A program made the translations under genes and the position numbers. A DNA stretch of 41,873 nucleotides, taken from an uncultured Clostridia bacterium. GTDB lineage: Bacteria; Bacillota; Clostridia; Christensenellales; Borkfalkiaceae. Location: assembly GCA_947625245.1 (NCBI GenBank), contig CANQNO010000015.1, positions 1-41,873 on the forward strand. The letters are read 5' to 3'. The notes beneath the pieces are model-generated. The model had not been told where the DNA came from, made no database searches, and saw nothing but the letters and a program-made list of their open reading frames with translations. Positions 26,001 to 35,473 of the stretch are shown here, piece by piece; position 1 is the first letter of the stretch, and each line of letters opens with the position of its first letter.

Positions 26001-26303
26001 CGCAAAGTCACAATGGAGCCGCCCCGCACCGTACAGGCTCCTCCCGCGGCGCCTGAAGAAAACCCGCCGCAACCCGCAGCCGAACAGCGTGAAGGGCAAA
26101 CGGGCGGCGGCATAAATTCCCGCACGGATTTGTTTTTGGGCGGAACTCCCGCCAAAAAGCCCGCAAACCTTGTGCCCAATATCGATTCCAAACAAATTCC
26201 AAAAGTCAACCAAAAATCGGCTAAAATAGGCAGGAACGACCCTTGCCCTTGCGGAAGCGGCAAAAAATACAAGGATTGCTGTTACTGGAAAGACCATAAA
26301 TAA
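23025..26303 (+). CDS. secA: Preprotein translocase ATPase SecA, with an enlarged cross-linking domain
   Basis: Motor ATPase that pushes preproteins through SecYEG. 1092 residues against about 840-900 usually. Walker A MKTGEGKTL is at about 100-108; the DEAD-type motif is in IIDEVDSILIDEARTPLI; the second nucleotide-binding fold has ISTNMAGRGTDILLGGNPE and QLRGRSGRQGDPG; the C-terminus carries the zinc-binding CPCGSGKKYKDCC after a Pro-rich linker. The extra length lies mainly at about 240-410, inside the preprotein cross-linking domain: a WDY..VTITE module occurs three times, with tryptophans at 283, 327 and 374, where canonical SecA has one such segment (DYEVDEKTRTVTLTEEG). The core continues normally afterwards. 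AAAGGAG before ATG 23025 supports the start. prfB follows after 12 bases. Confidence 0.97.
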   Translation: MGLIKFIMGSDSRGALKKLDKMAKKVEELEPKYQAMSDAELKSQTGILKGRLAAGETLDDILYDAFAALREASWRVLKMKHFHVQIVGGICLHQGRIAEMKTGEGKTLVSTLPAYLNALTGKGVHIVTVNDYLARRDAEWMGKVHKFMGLTVGVVVPGIDDDEKKKAYACDIVYATNNELGFDYLRDNLKTSIPAMVQRELNFCIIDEVDSILIDEARTPLIISGRGGESSELYERVDRFVRTLSGGFDDDKEDALKKAPARVVKQYEAEERLRNSVRHLNNWDYEIDRDERKITISEISGDGLTATEIERAADEKIELILKEIEGWDYVIAVKGGKVTVTDKDSKKKAAREYTEEEKQAINRLQEVLRESRDWDYIVDRKDKSVTITEKGSKKAERFFNIANFGDIENADLHHHIQQALKAHELFHNGEEYIISDDGEVQIVDEFTGRILHGRRYSDGLHQAIEAKEHVKVKEENKTHATVTFQNYFRLYAKLSGMTGTAKTEEDEFRTIYSLDVVPIPTNRPVKRVDNPDMIYSTVEGKKKAIVNEVVARHETGQPILIGTVTVDKSEEISRLLRRNGIKHNILNAKNHEREAEIVAQAGRFGAVTISTNMAGRGTDILLGGNPEYLAKKRMREEGYDHDMVEVAISYADREFSEEEQKARARYAELYEMYKKETDEEKQKVIAAGGLCIIGTERHESRRIDNQLRGRSGRQGDPGASVFFISLEDDLAKRFGGESLKKLYTIFKIDDDQCLQSRLLTRSIENAQRTIEGRNFGIRKHTLQYDEVMNEQRKTIYGERMKVLKGDDVHDQMLKYIPDYVAKIVAETVRVEEMPEKWDENALNEALRQKVYPDECTFEITREMLEKWDYEAAINKISKEVAKAYELKIENINKILEEVKADNPQARLPDSFAQVEREVLLRTVDVNWIDHIDAMDQLRKGIGLRGYAQQDPIIAYKAEGHEMFEEMIERVQNATISMLLKRIRLEKRAPAPVRKVTMEPPRTVQAPPAAPEENPPQPAAEQREGQTGGGINSRTDLFLGGTPAKKPANLVPNIDSKQIPKVNQKSAKIGRNDPCPCGSGKKYKDCCYWKDHK

Positions 26304-26315
26304 TAAATTAAAATT

Positions 26316-27416
26316 ATGTTTAAAGCAGACGATTACAGATTAAAACTCAAAGCCCTTGCCGACACGTTGGGCGAGGCAAAATATGCGCTCGACATCGATA
26401 ATTTGGGCGAGCGGCTCTCAATGCTCAAAAAAGAACAGGAGAGCCCCGAAGTATGGCAGGATTTGGAAAAATCCGCAAAAATCGGCAGAGAAATTTCCTC
26501 TGTCGAAAATAAAATTTCAAGCTATAAAAAGGGCGAAGCCGCTCTCGCCGACGCAAACGCCTATGTCGACCTCATCGAAGAGGCGGGCGACGAGAGCTTG
26601 ATACCCGAACTCGAACAGATGATTTCCGACGCCGAAACGGACATTGAGGAGATGCGCATACGCGCCTTGCTCCGCGGCAAATACGACGCGAACAACGCCA
26701 TTTTAAACCTGCACTCCGGCGCGGGCGGCACGGAAGCCTGCGACTGGACGCAAATGCTTTACAGAATGTATTGCAGGTATTGCGAACAGCAGGGCTTTAA
26801 AGTGACCGAACTCGACTGTGAGGACGGCGACGAAGCGGGGTTAAAGAGCGTTAGCTTTAAGGTCGACGGCGAAAACGCATACGGCTTTTTAAAGGCGGAA
26901 AAGGGAGTGCACAGGCTTGTGCGCATATCCCCGTTCGACGCCAACAAGCGCCGCCACACGTCCTTTGCCTCGCTCGAAGTTATGCCCGAAATAGACGACG
27001 AAAACGAGGTGGAGATCCGCGACGAGGATATCCGCATAGACGTATACCGTTCTTCGGGCGCGGGCGGGCAAAAGGTAAATAAAACCGAAACGGCTATAAG
27101 GATCACTCATTTCCCCACGGGGATAGTGGTTACCTGCCAGAACGAGCGCAGCCAGCTGCAAAACAAGGCTATGGCGTTCGAATACCTCCGCGCAAAGCTT
27201 GTCGAAAGGCAGATAGCCGAGCGCGAAGCCGCCGACGCAGAGCTTAAAGGCGAAATCAAAAAGATAGAGTGGGGCAGTCAGATCCGCAGTTACGTATTCT
27301 GCCCGTACACCCTTGTAAAAGACCACCGCACGGGTTATGAAAACACAAATATTCAGGCTGTCATGGACGGGGATATACAGGGGTTTATAATAGATTATCT
27401 CAAAAAAACCGTTTAA
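26316..27416 (+). CDS. prfB: Peptide chain release factor 2
   Basis: Recognises UGA and UAA stop codons and triggers peptide release. 366 residues. The codon-reading tripeptide region is RISPFDANKRRHTSF (SPF); the catalytic GGQ is in SGAGGQKVNKTETAIRITH. The whole protein is in one frame: the N-terminal helical domain runs straight from MFKADDYRLKLKAL with no in-frame UGA near codon 26, so the autoregulatory +1 frameshift found in most bacterial prfB genes is absent. It is 12 bases after secA, the usual clostridial secA-prfB order, and has no clear ribosome binding site of its own. Structured repeat B starts eight bases after its stop. Confidence 0.97.
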   Translation: MFKADDYRLKLKALADTLGEAKYALDIDNLGERLSMLKKEQESPEVWQDLEKSAKIGREISSVENKISSYKKGEAALADANAYVDLIEEAGDESLIPELEQMISDAETDIEEMRIRALLRGKYDANNAILNLHSGAGGTEACDWTQMLYRMYCRYCEQQGFKVTELDCEDGDEAGLKSVSFKVDGENAYGFLKAEKGVHRLVRISPFDANKRRHTSFASLEVMPEIDDENEVEIRDEDIRIDVYRSSGAGGQKVNKTETAIRITHFPTGIVVTCQNERSQLQNKAMAFEYLRAKLVERQIAEREAADAELKGEIKKIEWGSQIRSYVFCPYTLVKDHRTGYENTNIQAVMDGDIQGFIIDYLKKTV

Positions 27417-27423
27417 CTGCCGT

Positions 27424-27544
27424 AAACCGCGTATAAGCGTCGTTCTGCTGTGTCGTGCTGTGGCAACCCTCAGTCACTTACCATTAAAGTAAGCTCCTTC
27501 GGGTTATCCTCGCACTCCTTGCATAACTCGCTTCTCCGCGGTTT
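27424..27544 (+). repeat. Structured repeat family B, copy 2
   Basis: 121 nt directly after prfB. Stems: AAACCGCG (27424-27431) with CGCGGTTT (27537-27544); AAGCG (27435-27439) with CGCTT (27529-27533); GTGC (27455-27458) with GCAC (27512-27515); AACCC (27465-27469) with GGGTT (27501-27505); hairpin CTTAC (27477-27481) with GTAAG (27489-27493). Confidence 0.85.
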
Positions 27545-27556
27545 CTCATCTTAAAC

Positions 27557-27695
27557 TTTCTAAATAATTACTGCGCCCATTACGAGCGATGTCATTTCGA
27601 GGGATATGAGACCCGCGAAAGCGGGCGATTGACCGAGAGAATCCCCCCGTGGTCTGCTCAGGGCAATTACGAAGAGCGACTTCTAAAAATCACCG
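27557..27695 (+). repeat. Interspersed repeat family A, copy 3 (3' truncated)
   Basis: Starts TTTCTAAATAATTAC, core from TGTCATTTCGAGG (27590) with hairpin CCCGC-GAAA-GCGGG and AATCCCCCC, but it lacks the GGGGGATT..GAATGACA end and runs into a family D fragment. Confidence 0.75.
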
Positions 27696-27699
27696 CCTC

Positions 27700-27742
27700 T
27701 CAAACTCACGAAAAATCGCAGGCGCGGCTTAATTGTGAACTT
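27700..27742 (+). repeat. Family D fragment, decayed
   Basis: TCAAACTCACGAAAAATCGCAG then GCGGCTTAATTGTGAACTT resembles the hairpin of the 7846-8296 array, but the stem is broken by changes. It ends eight bases before the tsaD start. Confidence 0.6.
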
Positions 27743-27750
27743 ACTTTTGT

Positions 27751-28791
27751 ATGTACAACATAAAATCCTTTAAAATCAAATCCTCACCCGTGATTTTGGG
27801 CATTGAATCGAGTTGCGACGAAACCGCCGCGGCGGTAATTTCGGGCAGAAAGCTATTATCTTCCGAAATAATTTCTTCCGCGGCAGAACAGTCCGTATAC
27901 GGCGGGGTCGTGCCCGAAATAGCTTCCCGCGCTCACACCGAAGCCGTGGACGAAGTCGTCACCCGCGCATTGAAGAGCGCAAACGTCGCCCTTTCGGATA
28001 TCGACGCCGTTGCCGTAACATACGGTGCGGGGCTTTTGGGCGCGCTTCTGGTGGGGCTTTCCTTTGCTAAGGGTTTGGCATATTCATTAAATATTCCCCT
28101 CGTTGCCGTCAACCATATCCGCGGTCACCTTGCCGCGGCATATCTTGTCGCCGAAGACTTAAAGCCGCCTTTCATAACCTTGCTTGCAAGCGGCGGGCAC
28201 ACCGCGGTTCTGCACACGCTCACTTACACCGATTTTGAAGTTTTGGGAGAGACCTGCGACGACGCCGCAGGTGAAGCGTTCGACAAAGTCGCCCGCGTTC
28301 TGGGGCTTGCCTACCCCGGCGGGGTCAACGTGGAGCGGCTCGCCCGCGACGGGCAAAACACGGTAAAATTGCCTTCCGCGCTCGTTAAAAACGCAACCTG
28401 TATGCAGTTTTCCTACAGCGGTCTCAAAACGGCGGTTATAAACGCCGTGCACCATGCGGAGCAAAAGGGCGAAGTTTTAAACAAACCAAACATAGCCTGT
28501 TCCTTTCAGCATGCGGCGATCGACCCGCTTGTAAAAAAGACGGTCGAGTGCGCCAAATCCCGCAACGTTTCCACCGTGACGGCAGGCGGCGGGGTAATTG
28601 CCAACGGCTATTTAAGGGACGCCCTCACAAAGGCTTGCCAAAAGGCGGGTTTAAGGTGCGTTTTGCCCGAAAAGCGTTACTGCACCGACAACGCCGCAAT
28701 GATAGCGGCGGAAGGTCTCACCCAATATCTCTGCGGCAACTTCGCAAGCCTTGATATCAACGCCGCCGCCCGCATACCTTTAAAAAAATAA
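27751..28791 (+). CDS. tsaD: tRNA N6-adenosine threonylcarbamoyltransferase TsaD
   Basis: Transfers the threonylcarbamoyl group to A37 of ANN-decoding tRNAs (t6A), with TsaB, TsaC and TsaE. 346 residues from the ATG at 27751. Family blocks: VILGIESSCDETAAAV, the metal-binding HIRGH (VNHIRGHLAAAYL), the ATP site GGVIANGYLR near 280-290 and the third metal ligand region CTDNAAMIA. The conserved family sequence begins near GTG 27790 (VILGIESS), so a start there would remove 13 residues; neither start has a Shine-Dalgarno sequence. TsaB and TsaE genes are not adjacent. The upstream region consists of repeats. Confidence 0.95.
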   Translation: MYNIKSFKIKSSPVILGIESSCDETAAAVISGRKLLSSEIISSAAEQSVYGGVVPEIASRAHTEAVDEVVTRALKSANVALSDIDAVAVTYGAGLLGALLVGLSFAKGLAYSLNIPLVAVNHIRGHLAAAYLVAEDLKPPFITLLASGGHTAVLHTLTYTDFEVLGETCDDAAGEAFDKVARVLGLAYPGGVNVERLARDGQNTVKLPSALVKNATCMQFSYSGLKTAVINAVHHAEQKGEVLNKPNIACSFQHAAIDPLVKKTVECAKSRNVSTVTAGGGVIANGYLRDALTKACQKAGLRCVLPEKRYCTDNAAMIAAEGLTQYLCGNFASLDINAAARIPLKK

Positions 28792-28811
28792 AATTATAAT
28801 CCTTAAATTCA

Positions 28812-28840
28812 TTGACAATTTTAATGCGGTTTGTTATACT
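28812..28840 (+). promoter_or_regulatory. rpsU promoter
   Basis: TTGACA (28812-28817), 17-base spacer, TATACT (28835-28840). Confidence 0.88.
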
Positions 28841-28894
28841 TTAAAAGCTCGCTTGTTCGGGCAATAAGTGCGCAAGGCAAAGGAGGGTAGTAAG

Positions 28895-29074
28895 ATGTCA
28901 ACCATAAGAGTAGGCGAAAACGAATCTGTTGAAAGCGCGTTAAGGCGTTTTAAAAGAAAGTGCTCGCGCGACGGCATAATCGGCGATTTGCGTAAAAAAG
29001 AATTTTACGAATCTCCCTCTGTCAAAAAGCGCAAAAAGGCAGAAGCCGCAAGGAAGAGAAACAACAGAAATTAA
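28895..29074 (+). CDS. rpsU: 30S ribosomal protein S21
   Basis: 59 residues: [20 protein letters not shown], then [20 protein letters not shown] and a strongly basic tail. Typical bacterial S21, located near the anti-Shine-Dalgarno end of 16S rRNA in the ribosome. AAAGGAGGG lies before ATG 28895; an in-frame ATG nine codons upstream overlaps this site and is rejected. It has its own strong promoter and a terminator three bases after the stop. Confidence 0.98.
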   Translation: MSTIRVGENESVESALRRFKRKCSRDGIIGDLRKKEFYESPSVKKRKKAEAARKRNNRN

Positions 29075-29077
29075 CTT

Positions 29078-29116
29078 AAAAGTTCGTTGCACATAAGAAG
29101 TTGCAACGAACTTTTT
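29078..29116 (+). terminator. rpsU terminator
   Basis: A 14-bp perfect stem (29078-29091 with 29102-29115), loop of ten bases, then a T run. Confidence 0.85.
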
Positions 29117-29161
29117 CATTATAAAATTTGTCGATTTAAAGCTGAATTTGTAGAGGGGAAA

Positions 29162-29548
29162 ATGGAAGATATAAAATTAATGGCTCGCGCCGCCAAACAG
29201 CGGCTTAAAAGCAATTTTTGGAGCGACTGCAAAAAGCAATTCGATTTAAACGCCACCGAAGCAAAGGAACGCGGTATAAGTGAAATCAAAATAAAATCTT
29301 CAATGAAAGGTCAGGTAAAAAGCACTATCCGCGGCGAAAAGGACGATGAATTTTATCTTAAAGTCAAAAAGATGCTCGACGAGGAGGGCGAAGTTTTCGA
29401 CGCGCTCGGCAGGCTTACCGACAAGGAATACTATAACACCCTTACGTACGAAGAAAAGACCCGCTACACGCTCGACCTTGCCAACAAATACAACGCCGCG
29501 CTTGCAAAGTGGAGAAAGGAAAGGGAGTTAAGTGGTCTGACTTCGTAA
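29162..29548 (+). CDS. Conserved-looking hypothetical protein
   Basis: 128 residues, soluble, highly charged and predicted mostly helical; no signal peptide or membrane segment. It starts MEDIKLMARAAKQRLKSNFW at ATG 29162, preceded by AGAGGGGAAA; an in-frame ATG at 29087 lies in the rpsU terminator and is rejected. Notable stretches are FWSDCKKQFDLNATEAKERG and LTYEEKTRYTLDLANKYNAAL. The position after rpsU is often held by a YqeY-like gene, but I do not see YqeY motifs. It may depend on read-through from rpsU. I do not recognise the family. Confidence 0.75.
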   Translation: MEDIKLMARAAKQRLKSNFWSDCKKQFDLNATEAKERGISEIKIKSSMKGQVKSTIRGEKDDEFYLKVKKMLDEEGEVFDALGRLTDKEYYNTLTYEEKTRYTLDLANKYNAALAKWRKERELSGLTS

Positions 29549-29552
29549 ATGC

Positions 29553-29739
29553 TTTCTAAAATATTTACATAGTAATTTACGAGTATGTCATTTCGAGTCG
29601 AAGGAAGACGCGCCAAAGGCGCGCGACCGAGCGAGATAATCCCCCCGTGGTCTGCTTTAGGTTATTACGAAGAGCGGAATTCCAAAGTCTTTGCTTCCGC
29701 TCAACTTCGGGGGGATTCTTCACTTCGTTCAGAATGACA
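29553..29739 (+). repeat. Interspersed repeat family A, copy 4
   Basis: Full-length: TGTCATTTCGAG (29586) to AGAATGACA (29739). The internal hairpin is CGCGCC-AAA-GGCGCG instead of the CCCGC/GCGGG of other copies, with pairing kept. Inner pair AATCCCCCC / GGGGGGATT. Confidence 0.8.
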
Positions 29740-29777
29740 GGGGGGAGAGAGGTTTCTAACTTCGTAATTGCAATAAT

Positions 29778-29802
29778 GCGCCCGCGCGTTCCGCGCGGGC
29801 GC
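29778..29802 (+). repeat. GC-rich hairpin preceding family A copy 5
   Basis: An 11-bp perfect stem (29778-29788 with 29792-29802) with TTC loop. It is the same stem as at 7493 and 31076. It does not follow a gene and has no T run, so it looks like part of the repeat rather than a dedicated terminator. Confidence 0.65.
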
Positions 29803-30037
29803 TTACTAAATAATAACAAAGAAACTTACGAGCTTGTCATTTCGAGGGATATGAGACCCGCGAAAGCGGGCGATTGACCGAGAGTTCTCAAAAGGCGTAA
29901 GGGCAACGCCTTTTTCGGTCACCGTTCGCGCCTGCATATGCGCTCACTCATCTCGCGCGGCAAAACAGCGCACTGTGCTGTTTTGAGAAATCCGCGCTCG
30001 TCCCCCCGTGGTCTGCTCGGGGCAATTGCGAAGAGGT
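29803..30037 (+). repeat. Interspersed repeat family A, copy 5 (long form, 3' truncated)
   Basis: Core from TGTCATTTCGAGG (29835), hairpin CCCGC-GAAA-GCGGG, then segment C (29885-29990), then TCCCCCCGTGGTCTGCTC, stopping near GCGAAGAGG without the GAATGACA end. Confidence 0.75.
29885..29990 (+). repeat. Internal segment C of repeat A, copy 2
   Basis: TTCTCAAAA (29885-29893) to TTTTGAGAAA (29981-29990), almost identical to 7606-7712 and placed at the same point of the host repeat. Confidence 0.75.
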
Positions 30038-30051
30038 TCCAAAAAATGCTA

Positions 30052-30079
30052 ACAGCGGCGCAAATGCGCCGCTGTTTCT
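30052..30079 (+). terminator. Terminator-like hairpin
   Basis: ACAGCGGCGCA (30052-30062) pairs with TGCGCCGCTGT (30065-30075), followed by TTCTGTTT. No gene lies directly upstream, so its role is unclear. Confidence 0.45.
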
Positions 30080-30239
30080 GTTTATGAATATGTACATAGA
30101 ATAATATGTTCTGCGTACTTAGTACTTTAACAGTATATTCCCAACTTCATTTTATGTCAAGAAATAACGCCGCATTTCTGTGAAAAAAACAAAAATTTTT
30201 TAAATATGTTATTTTAACCGCTTTCCGCCGCCTTTTTCA

Positions 30240-30294
30240 GCCGTGTGAAAGCACATAGAACATATTATTCTATGTGCTTTCACACGGCGTTTTT
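30240..30294 (+). promoter_or_regulatory. Long hairpin upstream of the pilin gene (terminator or leader element)
   Basis: A 21-bp perfect stem (30240-30260 with 30268-30288), seven-base loop, followed by GTTTTTGTT. An inverted 19-base match to part of it (30257-30275) lies at 30094-30112. It may insulate or attenuate transcription into the pilin gene, whose start is 96 bases downstream. The rest of 30080-30383 holds a short palindrome GTACTTAGTAC (30115-30125) and AT-rich sequence with no clear promoter. Confidence 0.55.
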
Positions 30295-30383
30295 GTTGCC
30301 GCAAAAGGACAATTTTGGATATCTCGCCGTACATCCCTGCGGTGTGTATATTAAATAAAAAAAATCAAGGAGACAAAAAAACA

Positions 30384-30803
30384 ATGTTACAAAAAACAAG
30401 AAGCAAAAAAGGCTTTACGCTTGCCGAACTTTTGATAGTAGTAGCTATTATCGCAGTTCTTACCGCAATCGCAGTGCCTCTCTTCGTTAGCGGCGTTAAA
30501 AAGGCGCAAGACGCAACACTTCAAGCAAATATTCGTGCTGTACGCGGTGAAGCGGTTGCTGTTATATTAATGGCTGAATCTGGTGATGACATGTATATCG
30601 ATACTGTATTCGGTGGGGCTACTACGGCATATGTTGAAGCCACTGTAGATAAATCTGGGAATATGGGACCTGTATCGATATCTTCCAAAAAAGCCGAAAC
30701 GACAGAATATGGTGGCGAAGAAGGTCAATGGGACGGCGATAAGCAAACAACGATAGTCGTTAAATTAACCAAAACCGATTTATCGAAGAAAGTAGGCGGT
30801 TAA
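30384..30803 (+). CDS. Type IV pilin-like (prepilin) protein
   Basis: 139 residues beginning MLQKTRSKKG-FTLAELLIVV: a short basic leader, the prepilin peptidase site after Gly10, Phe at +1 and Glu at +5, then one hydrophobic helix to about residue 32. This is the class III signal of type IV pilins, pseudopilins and competence pilins. The C-terminal domain is small, acidic and without a cysteine pair. AAGGAG before ATG 30384 decides the start over one 23 codons upstream. No assembly ATPase, platform protein or prepilin peptidase is nearby, so it is an orphan in this window. It is flanked on both sides by repeats. Confidence 0.88.
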   Translation: MLQKTRSKKGFTLAELLIVVAIIAVLTAIAVPLFVSGVKKAQDATLQANIRAVRGEAVAVILMAESGDDMYIDTVFGGATTAYVEATVDKSGNMGPVSISSKKAETTEYGGEEGQWDGDKQTTIVVKLTKTDLSKKVGG

Positions 30804-30890
30804 CAATTAGCAAGCCAAAGCGGCATTGATATTGCAAGGGTATGCCGCAAAGCTTATATCCGTATCTATAGGGATGTACGATATGGGGTG

Positions 30891-30919
30891 GCGGGGTGTT
30901 TTCACACCCCGCTATTTTT
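30891..30919 (+). terminator. Pilin gene terminator
   Basis: GCGGGGTGT (30891-30899) pairs with ACACCCCGC (30904-30912), followed by TATTTTT. The 87 bases between the pilin stop and this hairpin include a further GCGGCAT/ATGCCGC pairing. Confidence 0.85.
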
Positions 30920-30927
30920 GCTCCCGA

Positions 30928-31048
30928 AAACCGCGTATAAGCGTCGTTCTGCTGTGTCGTGTTGCGGCAACCCTCAGTCACTTACGTCTATGTAAGCTCC
31001 TTCGGGTTATTCCTCGCACTCCTTGCATAACTCGCTTCTCCGCGGTTT
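30928..31048 (+). repeat. Structured repeat family B, copy 3
   Basis: 121 nt, starting nine bases after the pilin terminator. Stems as in copy 2: outer AAACCGCG/CGCGGTTT, AAGCG/CGCTT, GTGT (30959-30962) with GCAC (31016-31019, one U-G wobble), AACCC/GGGTT, and CTTAC (30981-30985) with GTAAG (30992-30996) around a different loop. Confidence 0.85.
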
Positions 31049-31075
31049 CACTTCTTATGACATATTAAAAAATGC

Positions 31076-31106
31076 AAAGCGCCCGCGCGGAACGCGCGGG
31101 CGCTTT
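31076..31106 (+). repeat. GC-rich hairpin preceding family A copy 6
   Basis: A 14-bp perfect stem (31076-31089 with 31093-31106), GAA loop, ending in CTTTCT. Same core stem as at 7493 and 29778. It could also act as a terminator. Confidence 0.6.
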
Positions 31107-31150
31107 CTAAATAATAACAAAGCAATTTACTAAGGGTTTTCGCAAGTCAT
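31104..31150 (+). repeat. Interspersed repeat family A, copy 6 (5' remnant only)
   Basis: TTTCTAAATAATAAC..AGCAATTTAC then AAGTCAT; the remainder of the element is missing and the pcrA promoter region begins. Confidence 0.6.
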
Positions 31151-31166
31151 TTTTTTCGCTTTTTGT

Positions 31167-31195
31167 TTGAGTTTTGCCGGCGGCTATGGTATAAT
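31167..31195 (+). promoter_or_regulatory. pcrA promoter, predicting a leaderless mRNA
   Basis: TTGAGT (31167-31172), 17-base spacer, TATAAT (31190-31195), six bases to the ATG at 31202. No Shine-Dalgarno sequence. Confidence 0.75.
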
Positions 31196-31201
31196 GGTTT
31201 T

Positions 31202-35420
<4,219 letters not shown>

Positions 35421-35429
35421 CCGTACAAA

Positions 35430-35464
35430 AAAAACACAGCCCCGCGGTGCGGGGCTGTGTTTTT
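35430..35464 (+). terminator. Bidirectional terminator between ligA and the phosphohexomutase gene
   Basis: A 15-bp or longer stem (35430-35445 with 35449-35464), GGT loop, A-run and T-run flanks, placed between convergent genes. Confidence 0.88.
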
Positions 35465-35473
35465 ATATTAAAT

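Noticed and set aside
26316-26420. A hidden +1 frameshift site in prfB
   Set aside because: No in-frame UGA interrupts the N-terminal domain; the gene is continuous and aligns with full-length RF2.
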